From the NCBI RefSeq assembly GCF_000419765.1, contig NZ_ATTQ01000013.1, forward strand, positions 62,001 to 126,000: a stretch of DNA of 64,000 nt. Direction: 5' to 3'. Below are positions 33,886-42,543 of the stretch, in pieces; positions within the stretch are counted from its first letter, which is position 1, and each line of letters begins with the position of its first letter. The position numbers and the translations under genes are program-made. The DNA is from Rhizobium mongolense USDA 1844 (lineage in GTDB: Bacteria; Pseudomonadota; Alphaproteobacteria; Rhizobiales; Rhizobiaceae). The notes below the pieces were generated by a model that made no database searches, had not been told where the DNA came from, and saw nothing but the letters and a program-made list of their open reading frames with translations.

Positions 33886-34899
33886 CTACTTCTCCCGGAA
33901 AATCTGCTTCCAGTCGGCCTTCATGTCGACCACGGTCCAACCGGCGATCGCTGCCGCATCAAGCGCCTTGTCAAGGCGGCCGAATTCAGTGTCACGGTCG
34001 TAGGCATATTCGCGTTCCGCATCGGTGTGATGAATGATCATGCCGAAACGCGCGGGCGCACCGCCCATCGTCGTCCATTGCAGCATTTCAAGGTCACCGT
34101 CGGAGTTGCCGAAGGCGGCAACCGGCCGGCGGCCGATATGTGCGTTGATCCCAACCGGCTTGCCTGCCTTGTCGTCGATGAAGTTGACTTGCGACAGGCG
34201 GTATAAGGTCGGCGTGTCGTCACGCATCCTGAACTCGGTCTTGATAGACGAGCCGATGACCTGCTCGGGCGGGACGCCGTAGACTTGCTCGGCCCACGGC
34301 CGCATGAACTCGACACCGCCACCCGAAACGATGAAGGTCTTGAAGCCGTTGGCACGCAGATAGGCGAGCAGTTCGATCATCGGCTGATAAACGAGTTCGG
34401 TGTAGGGGCGCTTGAACTTCGGATCGCGCGCACCCGAAAGCCAATCGGTAACGACCTTCTTAAAGTCGTCGCTGGTCATTCCCGCGTGGGTCGTCATGAT
34501 GAGATCCACGAGGCCCTTTTCGCCGGATGCGGCAAGCGTCTTCATGTCGCCTTCGAGCACCGCCTTGAACGGCTGCGTGTCCTTCCATTCCGGATGTGCC
34601 GGTGCAAGTACCTTCACGCGGTCGAGCGCAAAGGCGAGCTGCGTGTACATCGGATGCTCGGCCCAAAGCGTGCCGTCGTTGTCGAACACGGCAATGCGCT
34701 CCTGTTCCGGGACAAACTCGGGCGACCCCTCCTTTGTCACCTTCTCGACGAAGGCGACGATCGCCGCTTTCGGGGCGGTGTTGTTCCAGGAGGGAAGAGG
34801 GTCGGTCTGGGCGATAGCGAGGGGAGCGACGAGCAGAGCCGCGGCGGCAGCCAATATGACGCGACGGGTCAGTTCGGGGAGATCATACTTCGCGAGCAT
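33886..34899 (-). CDS. Periplasmic HAD-family phosphatase-like protein
   Basis: A 337-residue protein with an N-terminal signal (VILAAAAALLVAPLAIAQTD). The HAD motif I is IAVFDNDGTLW (nucleophile and acid aspartates), motif II is FKTFIVSGGG and the motif IV region is AFGNSDGDLEM. It resembles the phosphoserine-phosphatase-like branch. The secreted location, between arylsulfatase and cytochrome genes, suggests removal of phosphate or sulfate esters from a polymer breakdown product; the substrate is unknown. GGAGG precedes the ATG. Confidence 0.85.
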   Translation of the reverse strand: MLAKYDLPELTRRVILAAAAALLVAPLAIAQTDPLPSWNNTAPKAAIVAFVEKVTKEGSPEFVPEQERIAVFDNDGTLWAEHPMYTQLAFALDRVKVLAPAHPEWKDTQPFKAVLEGDMKTLAASGEKGLVDLIMTTHAGMTSDDFKKVVTDWLSGARDPKFKRPYTELVYQPMIELLAYLRANGFKTFIVSGGGVEFMRPWAEQVYGVPPEQVIGSSIKTEFRMRDDTPTLYRLSQVNFIDDKAGKPVGINAHIGRRPVAAFGNSDGDLEMLQWTTMGGAPARFGMIIHHTDAEREYAYDRDTEFGRLDKALDAAAIAGWTVVDMKADWKQIFREK

Positions 34900-34968
34900 G
34901 GGAGCCTCCGTATTGTTATGTTGGCGGCCGACCGCAAAGAGCGATCAGCCGCGCCGATTGACGCCGTG

Positions 34969-36591
34969 CTACTGACTTGCGCGTTGTTTAACCGCTGCCT
35001 CGATTTGCGCCTTCACAGCGTCGAGGTTGAAGCTTGCGCCCTTCTGAAGCGGTGGATACTCGATTGCGGTTTGGGCGAGGGCAGCTACCTGCTGTTGGAC
35101 GAACACGAAGCGCCAGAACTCGTAGACGAACCAGCCCATGAAATTTCCCTGCGCGCCATCCAAAGTCCCGTTTTCAGGATCGCCAAAGCGCTCGAACGGG
35201 TCCAGGCGCAGGTTTGTCAGGGTGGGCGCGTTGAGCTGATTCTTGACGCCGATCCAACCGTGGGGCTGGTCAATGAAGCGGTACTTGTAGTCGCCTATGC
35301 GCACCGCTCCGAGAGTGCTTTCGCCGAAATAGAACACCTCCTGCCGGGCAGAGGGGCCTTTGCCGGTGACCAGATCCATCTGATTGTAACTATCGAGATG
35401 GTTCTTGTAGGTTTTGTCGCCGACGGTTTTGCCCTTCAGCAGTTCCTCCTTGATATTCGGGTTGCCGGCAGCGGCAACGAAAGTGGGGAACCAGTCGAGA
35501 CCGGAGACGATGCCATTTTCGACCTTGCCCGCAGGCACTTTGCCCGGCCAGCGTATCATCGCGGGGGCGCGGAAGCCGCCTTCATAGACGGTGCCTTTTT
35601 GCCCCTTGAACGGGGTGTTGCCGCCGTCCGGCCAGGTGAAGGTCTCAGTGCCGTTGTCGGTCGTGAACACGACGATCGTGTTGTCGTCCACGCCCATGTC
35701 CTTCAACTTCTGCATGGTCGCGCCGACGATGTCATCGAGTTGGGCCATGCCCGCTTCCTGAAGCGACCATCCGTTCTTCGAATTGCGCAAAGCTTCGTAT
35801 TTGGGTGACAGATGCGTCACGATATGCATGCGTGTGGGATTGAGCCACAGGAAGAACGGCTTGTTGTCCGCCTTCGCCTTGTCGAGCCACTTGAAGGCGA
35901 CGTCGCGGATTTCTTCATCCACGGTCTCCATCCGATCCGGATAAAGAGTGCCGGCGTCTTCGATCCTCTGCTTGCCGACCTTGCCCCAGCGCGGGTCTAC
36001 CGTTGCATCGTCGGTTTCGGTCGCAAAGCTGTGAACCATGTTGCGGGGGCCGACCTTGTCCAGCAGCTCCTGTGGATAGCCGGGGTGCGACGGGTCCTCC
36101 ATGGCGTCGAGGTGATAGAGATAGCCGAAGAACTCGTCGAAGCCGTGGACCGTGGGCAAGTACTCGTTGCGGTCGCCGAGATGGTTCTTTCCGAACTGCC
36201 CCGTGGCATAGCCCAAGTCCTTGAGCGCCGTCGCGATGGTCATCGCTTCTGCAGGCATGCCGACAGTGGCGCCGGCTTGGCCTACGGTGGTCAGGCCAGT
36301 GCGAATTGGAAGTTGGCCCATAACAAAGGCCGCGCGACCAGCCGTGCAGCTCGCCTCGGCGTAGTAGTCTGTGAACAGCATGCCCTCGGCGGCGATCTTG
36401 TCGAGGTTCGGCGTGCTCCCCGCCATCATGCCGCGGTGATAGGCGCCGATGTTCCAGATGCCGACGTCGTCTGCCATAATGACGACGATGTTGGGTTTTT
36501 CCTGATCTTGCGCTGCTGCTGGCGCAATTGCTGCTATCGCAACAAAAGCGGAAGTCAGCAGACTACGCCAGCCGTTTTTAAATCTATACAT
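34969..36591 (-). CDS. Arylsulfatase, periplasmic (copy 1)
   Basis: A 540-residue sulfatase of the alkaline phosphatase superfamily. It has a signal peptide (LLTSAFVAIAAIAPAAAQDQ), the metal-binding start PNIVVIMADDVG, and the formylglycine site CTAGR in EASCTAGRAAFVMGQLPIRTG. The consensus is C-x-P/A-x-R, so the alanine form is acceptable. Further motifs are KNHLGDRNEYLPTVHGFDEF and VVFTTDNGTE. It hydrolyses sulfate esters. The start at 36591 has GGGAGG upstream; 53 extra in-frame residues upstream are rejected. It lies 160 bp after copy 1 of the pair on the same strand (gene at 36751). Confidence 0.92.
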   Translation of the reverse strand: MYRFKNGWRSLLTSAFVAIAAIAPAAAQDQEKPNIVVIMADDVGIWNIGAYHRGMMAGSTPNLDKIAAEGMLFTDYYAEASCTAGRAAFVMGQLPIRTGLTTVGQAGATVGMPAEAMTIATALKDLGYATGQFGKNHLGDRNEYLPTVHGFDEFFGYLYHLDAMEDPSHPGYPQELLDKVGPRNMVHSFATETDDATVDPRWGKVGKQRIEDAGTLYPDRMETVDEEIRDVAFKWLDKAKADNKPFFLWLNPTRMHIVTHLSPKYEALRNSKNGWSLQEAGMAQLDDIVGATMQKLKDMGVDDNTIVVFTTDNGTETFTWPDGGNTPFKGQKGTVYEGGFRAPAMIRWPGKVPAGKVENGIVSGLDWFPTFVAAAGNPNIKEELLKGKTVGDKTYKNHLDSYNQMDLVTGKGPSARQEVFYFGESTLGAVRIGDYKYRFIDQPHGWIGVKNQLNAPTLTNLRLDPFERFGDPENGTLDGAQGNFMGWFVYEFWRFVFVQQQVAALAQTAIEYPPLQKGASFNLDAVKAQIEAAVKQRASQ

Positions 36592-36750
36592 TGTTGAATT
36601 CCTCCCAACAGCTCGAGGCGTGCCGGTGGCCCGCATCATTGAAATTGCCCAACTGACACGCCGCCCAATTTCGCACTGAGCCGTCAGCAACTGGGTCCTT
36701 TGGACTGTAGAGTCAGGCGGCCCAGGCTGATCCCAGGCCGCCAAAGGCAT

Positions 36751-38418
36751 CTAATTTCCGGTCGGAGCCGAAATGTTGACACCCTCCTTCTCGAGCTGCT
36801 CCCGAACCGACTGCAGCATCTGGTATTTGGAGAGTTCGAGCGGACCGTCGTAGCCCATGCTCTGCAGCTTGCGCGGCGGATACTGGACATAGGTCTTCAT
36901 GAGATCCTTGATCGCTGCGGAGATGGAGACCAGGGTCCAGGTATGCTCGGTATAGTTATTCATGAATACGTCGTAGCGCTCCTGCGGGTCCTGCAACAGA
37001 TCGAACACCTGCGGTACGATGGCGACGTAGGACTGGGCGCCCTTCCAGCCCATGTTCGTATCGACGGCGAGGCCGCCGGTCGCCTGCCCGTTATCGCCAC
37101 GAAGGTTGAACACGGCCTTGTAGTGGCCAACGCGCGCGGCACCCGGCGTCAATTCGTTCTCGGTGAAGTAGAACCACTCCTTGCGCGCCGACTTGCCGTT
37201 GCCGAGCAGGATCGGTGTCATGTCGTAGCTGTCGAAGACGATGGGCTTGTCTTCGCGGTCCTTGTCGGGCAGCGGGATGCCGCCGGTTGCCGCAAAGGTC
37301 GCCATCAGATCGAGACCGCCGACGATGTCGTGGTTCTTGACGTCAGGCTTGATCTTACCGGGCCAAACGGCGATCGCGGGAACGCGATTGCCGCCCTCGC
37401 GCACCGTGCCCTTGGTGCCGCGGAACGGCGTGTACCCGGCATCCGGATAGACGTCCTGCCAGGCGCCGTTGTCGGTCGTGTAGAAAACCAGCGTGTTCCT
37501 GTCCATGCCGGTTTCACGCAGCTTGTCCATGATCCTGCCGATACGCGTGTCGAGTTCCACGACCGAGTCCGCATACTTGCTCTTCGAGATGGATTTGTGC
37601 TGGAACTCCGGGGCCGGAAGGTTCGGCTGGTGCACCTTCATGAAGTTGACGTTGATGAAGAATGGTTGATCCGGCTTGCTGGCGGCTGCATCGAGGAATT
37701 CAATCGCCGCCTTCTCGACATAACCATCGAAGTACGGGATGCCTACGACACCCGGCTTGCCGTCGATCACGGGTGTGTCGACGTACTGTCCGTTGATCTT
37801 GAAGTCTTCCTTAACCTCGCCGCCGGCCCTGCCGGACAGTGAGCCTTTCGTCACCTTCTGGAACAGGGCCCGTGTTTCCGGATCCATGTCGGGGAACCAG
37901 GTGGGATCGGCGTAGGTGTAGGCGTTCAGATGATAAAGGCCGACATATTTCATTTCGTCATAGCCCTGCGCAATCGGCAGCGCGTAGTCTGCCTCGCCAA
38001 GGTGCCACTTGCCCGTGAAATAGGTCTGGTAGCCGCCTCGCTTCAACACCGACGCCAGCGTCCATTCGGCTGCAGGCAGGCCGCCACCCTGGCCCTGGAA
38101 GGCAACCGTCGTCATGCCGCTGCGGTTTGGAATACGTCCGGTCTGCATCGCGGCGCGGCCAGGCGTGCAACTCGGCTGGGCGTAGAAGGAAAAGAAGGTC
38201 ATGCCTTCGTCCGCCAGCTTGTCGATGTTCGGCGTCGGCATGCCGCGGCCCTCGCCGCCGCCATAGGGCCCGAGATCGCCGTAGCCCGTGTCGTCCGAAA
38301 CGATGAACAGAATGTTGGGCTTTGCCGGCGCTTCCTGAGCCTGCAGAGGCGATGCTGTAGACCAAAGAACGGTTGAAGCAACTACCGCTCCAATTCCGTA
38401 GATTATCCTGAGCTTCAT
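36751..38418 (-). CDS. Arylsulfatase, periplasmic (copy 2)
   Basis: A 555-residue sulfatase with signal peptide (VVASTVLWSTASPLQAQE), metal site PNILFIVSDDTGYGDLG, formylglycine motif CTPGR in QPSCTPGRAAMQTGRIPNRSG, GKWHLGEADYALP and YTTDNGAWQD. It is clearly related to, but not a recent copy of, the sulfatase gene downstream. It is the first gene of the minus-strand operon, with GGGAGG before the ATG, and is divergent from a sensor kinase gene. No formylglycine-generating enzyme gene is in the window, so maturation depends on one elsewhere. Confidence 0.93.
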   Translation of the reverse strand: MKLRIIYGIGAVVASTVLWSTASPLQAQEAPAKPNILFIVSDDTGYGDLGPYGGGEGRGMPTPNIDKLADEGMTFFSFYAQPSCTPGRAAMQTGRIPNRSGMTTVAFQGQGGGLPAAEWTLASVLKRGGYQTYFTGKWHLGEADYALPIAQGYDEMKYVGLYHLNAYTYADPTWFPDMDPETRALFQKVTKGSLSGRAGGEVKEDFKINGQYVDTPVIDGKPGVVGIPYFDGYVEKAAIEFLDAAASKPDQPFFINVNFMKVHQPNLPAPEFQHKSISKSKYADSVVELDTRIGRIMDKLRETGMDRNTLVFYTTDNGAWQDVYPDAGYTPFRGTKGTVREGGNRVPAIAVWPGKIKPDVKNHDIVGGLDLMATFAATGGIPLPDKDREDKPIVFDSYDMTPILLGNGKSARKEWFYFTENELTPGAARVGHYKAVFNLRGDNGQATGGLAVDTNMGWKGAQSYVAIVPQVFDLLQDPQERYDVFMNNYTEHTWTLVSISAAIKDLMKTYVQYPPRKLQSMGYDGPLELSKYQMLQSVREQLEKEGVNISAPTGN

Positions 38419-38767
38419 ATTGAGTTCCTCCCGTGTGATTTCCGGCCGATCGATGCTTCATCCAAACGCACGACGGCAACCGAGCGCCGCCGGTCGCGCA
38501 TTCACTCTGAATTCAATCGAAACAACTGGAGCAATTTCAATTTGCGGACGCCCTTCAGTCGGGAATGGCATCCAGCCTGAGCATCCGTTGTAGATCGCCG
38601 AGGACACTCATGGCTCGCACCTTACCGAACGGCAATCCGCGCCGATATTGTACCTTCGGGCAACCATGGATTTTTATAAGCCTCTTGAAATATATTTAAG
38701 CGGTTGCAAGGTCGATGCGACTTGGCTTAACTGCTATTTGTCGATTAGCTTTTTCTGGGGGAAGGCT
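38419..38767. promoter_or_regulatory. Divergent control region between the sulfatase operon and the sensor kinase gene
   Basis: A 349-bp gap between divergent genes that must hold both promoters. It is AT-rich near 38660-38750. In-frame upstream codons exist for the kinase but are preceded by no ribosome binding site. I see no perfect palindrome; a FixJ/LuxR-type regulator site is expected but not identified. Confidence 0.4.
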
Positions 38768-40651
38768 ATGGGCTTGGGGCGCAAGTGGGCGTTTCGATCG
38801 GACCGGCTCGGTCGGTGTACGGCCCTCTGTTGCTTTTTCCTCGTAATGGTCGCTTCGATGCCATCCGTGCCCATGGAGATCGTGGGCCGGGTTCCCCGTG
38901 TTCTAATTCTCTACCCATACGATGAACGAATAGCAGCGACCACCGCCGCCGGAGAGGCCGTGAGAAAGCGGCTGCTGGATGCCACCCAGGGAAAGATCGA
39001 TCTTTTCTCCGAATTTCTCGACCTTTCGAGATTTCCGGAAAACGCCCATGTTGATCGTATGGCTCGATATCTTTCCGCCAAATACGCTGATCGTCGTCCA
39101 GATGTGGTCGTTGCGCTCGGCGAGCAGTCGGCAAGATTCATAGTAGCAAACCGCAAGCAGCTTGCCGAGAATGCAAAAATAATTCACGCAGGCTTCAGTA
39201 GCTCCACCGCCGAAAAAATAGACTTGCCCAGCGATGTGATCGGTGCCTTCACCGAGTTTGATATCGTGAAGACTGCGGAGATGGCGCGCGGACTCCAGCC
39301 CGAGGCACGTTACCTCTTCGTAGTCGGAGGATCATCAGAATTCGATCGGTGGTGGCTCGCCAAGGCGCGGGCCGATCTTGCGGCATTCTCCAAGGACTAC
39401 GAAACGACCTATCTGGAAGACTTGACGATCGACGAGTTCGTCAAGCGGGCCGCCGAGTTTCCCCGTGATAGCATCGTTATAGCGCTGACGATTTTCAAAG
39501 ATAGTGCCGGCCGCAATTTCATTCCGCGTGAAGCGATCAGACAAATATCGCGGACTGCCAGCGCTCCGATATACGGTCCGTATCCCACCTACGTCGATTA
39601 CGGCGTTGTCGGTGGCAACGTTGTAACGTTCGAGTCGTTGGGCATGACCGTGGCGGACCTGGCACTCGATGCTCTCGCCGGCAAGCCGATCTCCAACCTC
39701 GAGTCTCCCCAAACCTATATCGCAGACGCGAGGCAACTACAGCGCTGGGGGCTTCCGGAGAAGAACCTTCCTCCAGGCACAGTCCAGATGTTCAGGGAAC
39801 CGACCTTCTGGGAACAGTACTGGTTTGCTGTGGTTGCGGCACTTGCCGTCATCACGACACAGGGGATCGTCATCACCGGTCTGCTTATCGAACGCCGACG
39901 CCGCCGAAAGGCGGAGATAGAATCGCGCCGTCGTCTCCTCGAAGTGGTTCATCTCAATCAGTCCGCGACAGCCGGCGCGTTGTCGGCTTCGATCGCGCAC
40001 GAACTCAACCAGCCGCTGGGTGCTATCCGCAGCAACGCGGAAGCGGCTGCGATCATTCTTCGATCCGAGAGGCCCGATCTCAAGCTGATCGAGCAGATCC
40101 TGATAGACATTCAAGACGACGATCAACGTGCTGGCGATATCATTTCCCGGATGAGAGGCCTGCTTAAGAAGAGAAGCGAGATCGACTGGCAGGAGTTCGA
40201 CCTCAATGAAGTGACGACCAGTGCAATACTGATCCTCCACGGCGAGGCGGAGCGGAAGGGTGTTGTTGTCAGTTCCAACCGGCCCCCACGGGCGCTTCCG
40301 GTCCGAGCCGACAAGATCCATGTCCAGCAGGTTATTCTCAACCTCGCGACCAATGCCATGGACGCGATGCTGGAGATGGTAGCGACTGAAAGAAGGCTCG
40401 TGCTTGAGACAACGCTGACGAGGGAATCCCAGGTCGAGCTGTCAATTTCCGATACGGGCCGCGGAATCCCTGACGAACAGCTCGCCAGTGTTTTCGAGCC
40501 GTTCTACACTACAAAGCCCACCGGGACAGGCCTTGGCCTTTCCATCGCGCGGGCAATAATCGAAACTTATGGCGGCAAGATCTGGGCCGACAACCGACCC
40601 GAGGGCGGAGCTGTTTTTCGTGTTGTGCTGCCTCTTGCACGAAGCGGGTAA
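38768..40651 (+). CDS. Sensor histidine kinase with ABC-substrate-binding-like periplasmic domain
   Basis: A 627-residue membrane kinase. A first hydrophobic segment (CTALCCFFLVMVASMP) is followed by a 290-residue periplasmic domain of the ABC_sub_bind type (VPRVLILYPYDERIAATTAAGEAV, VVVALGEQSARFIV, APIYGPYPTYVDYGVVGG). A second helix follows (YWFAVVAALAVITTQGIVITG). Then come HisKA with the phosphoacceptor in SIAHELNQPLGAIRSNAEAA, the N box (QVILNLATNAMDAM) and G boxes (DTGRGIPDEQLASVF, GTGLGLSIARAIIE). It probably senses a periplasmic solute and passes phosphate to the next gene, four bases downstream. The start at 38768 is chosen for the GGGGGAAGG site. Confidence 0.9.
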   Translation: MGLGRKWAFRSDRLGRCTALCCFFLVMVASMPSVPMEIVGRVPRVLILYPYDERIAATTAAGEAVRKRLLDATQGKIDLFSEFLDLSRFPENAHVDRMARYLSAKYADRRPDVVVALGEQSARFIVANRKQLAENAKIIHAGFSSSTAEKIDLPSDVIGAFTEFDIVKTAEMARGLQPEARYLFVVGGSSEFDRWWLAKARADLAAFSKDYETTYLEDLTIDEFVKRAAEFPRDSIVIALTIFKDSAGRNFIPREAIRQISRTASAPIYGPYPTYVDYGVVGGNVVTFESLGMTVADLALDALAGKPISNLESPQTYIADARQLQRWGLPEKNLPPGTVQMFREPTFWEQYWFAVVAALAVITTQGIVITGLLIERRRRRKAEIESRRRLLEVVHLNQSATAGALSASIAHELNQPLGAIRSNAEAAAIILRSERPDLKLIEQILIDIQDDDQRAGDIISRMRGLLKKRSEIDWQEFDLNEVTTSAILILHGEAERKGVVVSSNRPPRALPVRADKIHVQQVILNLATNAMDAMLEMVATERRLVLETTLTRESQVELSISDTGRGIPDEQLASVFEPFYTTKPTGTGLGLSIARAIIETYGGKIWADNRPEGGAVFRVVLPLARSG

Positions 40652-40655
40652 ATCC

Positions 40656-41291
40656 ATGGAACCCGTCGTTCACATCGTCGATGACGACCAATCTTTCCGG
40701 ACAGCAGTCGGAAGGCTGCTGTCGACGTCAGGTTTCCGCGTGGCTCTCTATGAATCAGGCGAGCAGTTTCTCGCGCAGTTGCATGCCACCGAGCCGGGCT
40801 GCGTCCTCCTCGACCTAGAACTGCCCGGGTTGAGCGGTCGGGAACTGCAGGACCGCCTTTTGGAGAAAGCGCCCCTGCTGCCGATCGTGTATCTCACAGG
40901 CCAAGGCGACATAAGGGCTAGTGTCAGTGCAATGAAGGCCGGCGCGGAAGATTTTCTGGAGAAGCCGGCGTCCGGCAATATTTTGCTGGAGGCGATCCAA
41001 CGAGCGCTGGTCAAATACGAAAAGCGGCGTGAAGAGCACGATCGTATTCGCGCGCTTCAGGCTCTGGTGGCTGGATTGACCCCTCGCGAAACCGCGGTCT
41101 TCGGCCTGATCGTGCGCGGCCACCTCAACAAGCAAATCGCCTATGCCCTTGGCACGTCCGAGAGGACCGTGAAGGCCCACCGGCATAGTATCATGGAAAA
41201 ACTCGGGGTGCGTTCGTTGGCCGAGGCGGTGTCCATCGCCGAGAGAACGGGCCTCCTCGATTCCGATGCGAGACCGCTGCAGCGTACGTGA
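40656..41291 (+). CDS. FixJ/NarL-type response regulator
   Basis: A 211-residue regulator with a receiver domain (acidic pair in HIVDDDQSF, phosphoacceptor Asp in GCVLLDLELPGL, Lys in FLEKPASG) and a LuxR-type helix-turn-helix (LTPRETAVFGLIVRGHLNKQIAYAL, SERTVKAHRHSIMEKLGV). It starts four bases after the kinase stop, so it is the cognate output regulator. The divergent sulfatase operon is the obvious candidate target. Confidence 0.9.
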   Translation: MEPVVHIVDDDQSFRTAVGRLLSTSGFRVALYESGEQFLAQLHATEPGCVLLDLELPGLSGRELQDRLLEKAPLLPIVYLTGQGDIRASVSAMKAGAEDFLEKPASGNILLEAIQRALVKYEKRREEHDRIRALQALVAGLTPRETAVFGLIVRGHLNKQIAYALGTSERTVKAHRHSIMEKLGVRSLAEAVSIAERTGLLDSDARPLQRT

Positions 41292-41393
41292 GCGTGGCGT
41301 TTCCCCTTAGGACAATATCCGACGTACCGTGGAAGGCCTACAGTCACATGCACGAGCCGAACATCCTCCACACGAGCGAAAGAGAGGCACAAG

Positions 41394-41780
41394 TTGGAAA
41401 ACCTGCGCCGCACGGTGGCGATCGTTGAGAACGATGCAAGCATGCGAAGGAGCGTCCTGCGGCTACTGAATGCCCACGGATTTCTGGTGGAGGAGTATAC
41501 GTCGGCGGAATCGTTTCTCGGTCGCGATGTAGGAAGCCATGCGGAATGCCTTGTTCTGGATATCGATCTGGGCGGCATGTCCGGGATCGAGCTACAAAGC
41601 CGACTGAAGGAGTCTGGCGCCAGCCTTCCGGTGATCTTCATCACGGCTCTCGAAGACGACGCCCTGAAAGCGCAGGCGACACGAGCAGGTTGCGTCGCCT
41701 ATCTGCGGAAGCCGTTTCCGGCCGCCTTGCTAATCGACGCCATCAACAGGGTGTTCAAGTCACAAGGTTCATCGGCATGA
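41394..41780 (+). CDS. Stand-alone receiver-domain response regulator
   Basis: A 128-residue CheY-like receiver without an output domain: acidic residues in VAIVENDASM, phosphoacceptor Asp in CLVLDIDLGGMSG, Thr in VIFITALEDD and Lys in YLRKPFPAAL. The start is a TTG at 41394 preceded by AGAGAGG. It lies 100 bp after the FixJ-type regulator on the same strand and may act as a phosphate sink or competitor in the same pathway. Confidence 0.8.
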   Translation: MENLRRTVAIVENDASMRRSVLRLLNAHGFLVEEYTSAESFLGRDVGSHAECLVLDIDLGGMSGIELQSRLKESGASLPVIFITALEDDALKAQATRAGCVAYLRKPFPAALLIDAINRVFKSQGSSA

Positions 41781-41859
41781 CAGCGGAAGGCGTCGCTTCC
41801 GGAAGCGGAAATTATTACCGCTCGAAGCACTTGATCCTGCAGGAGGACAAGCCAGCCGC

Positions 41860-41912
41860 TTAGTGGAAATTTCCCGCTTTCACCTTCAGGGTATCAATGT
41901 GTAGATCCCGAA
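41860..41912 (-). pseudogene. Last residues of an error-prone DNA polymerase (DnaE2) gene
   Basis: On the minus strand the frame reads RDLHIDTLKVKAGNFH and stops with TAA. This is the characteristic C-terminus of DnaE2, also seen in the longer fragment at 58797 (DLHIDTLKVKARNFH). Upstream the match ends at once, with a stop codon just before it. Only the tail survives; the 41.78-42.23 kb stretch around it holds no intact gene. Confidence 0.65.
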
Positions 41913-42225
41913 TTTATCCTGAGCCCGAGACTATGCCGAGGCAGCTCCCTAAAGCCCGCGACTTCCGACAGATCCAGATTATAAGCTCGGCATATTTCCC
42001 GCTGCGCGCACGGCAGGGATGCGGAGAAAGCGGACTCCGCTTACCACATGATCGAGGACCGACCAGACAATCCTTCTGCGGATCTGAGGAGGCGAGCTGA
42101 CAGGGCATGCCGAACGGATGGAACGCCCCTTTGCCAATTGGAACGACGGCACCGAAGGCGAAAAGCGCTCCGAAATACAGCCCTTAAAGCCGTAGCGCCG
42201 CGGCCTGCTCGGTTGGCTGTTCGGA

Positions 42226-42409
42226 CGATGACGAGGCGCTGTTGCCAAGGCAAGCCATACGACCGCTCCAGCGCGACCGCGATCTTCGTGGCTTCGTGCA
42301 GGTCCGATCCCCCTCCGACAGATGCGCCATCGTCCCAGCGTCCGAGAAGAAGTTGCTCGGCCGCCATGCCCGACATCGTCATCGTGATGATGTCGAGGTA
42401 ATGCTCTCT
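42226..42409 (-). pseudogene. Fragment of an M41 (FtsH-like) peptidase domain
   Basis: The minus strand encodes REHYLDIITMTMSGMAAEQLLLG, then WDDGASVGGGSDLHEATKIA and ALERSYGLPW. This matches the part of FtsH-type proteases after the HExxH zinc site (AGxAAE, GxxSDLxxAT and the YG motif). The AAA ATPase domain and the zinc motif are absent and what follows is unrelated. It is a leftover of a larger gene removed by deletion. Confidence 0.6.
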
Positions 42410-42446
42410 CGTGCGGCGCGCCCACACAAGGGGGCCGGTCCTGGAT

Positions 42447-42465
42447 GTATGTTACAGTAACACAC
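42447..42465. promoter_or_regulatory. 19-bp palindromic operator upstream of the GH63 gene
   Basis: GTATGTTAC-A-GTAACACAC is an inverted repeat with one mismatch around a central A; the core TGTTAC-A-GTAACA is perfect. It ends 78 bp before the start of the glycosidase gene. A near-identical element lies at 50709-50727. The form fits a TetR-type repressor site; no tetR gene is visible in the window. Confidence 0.6.
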
Positions 42466-42543
42466 TTACCGTAGTTGGCCGGGGGGCGCACACTGCAGGC
42501 GAGCGCATGCGGGATCCCTCCCTCTTCGTTCGGAGAGCGCACA

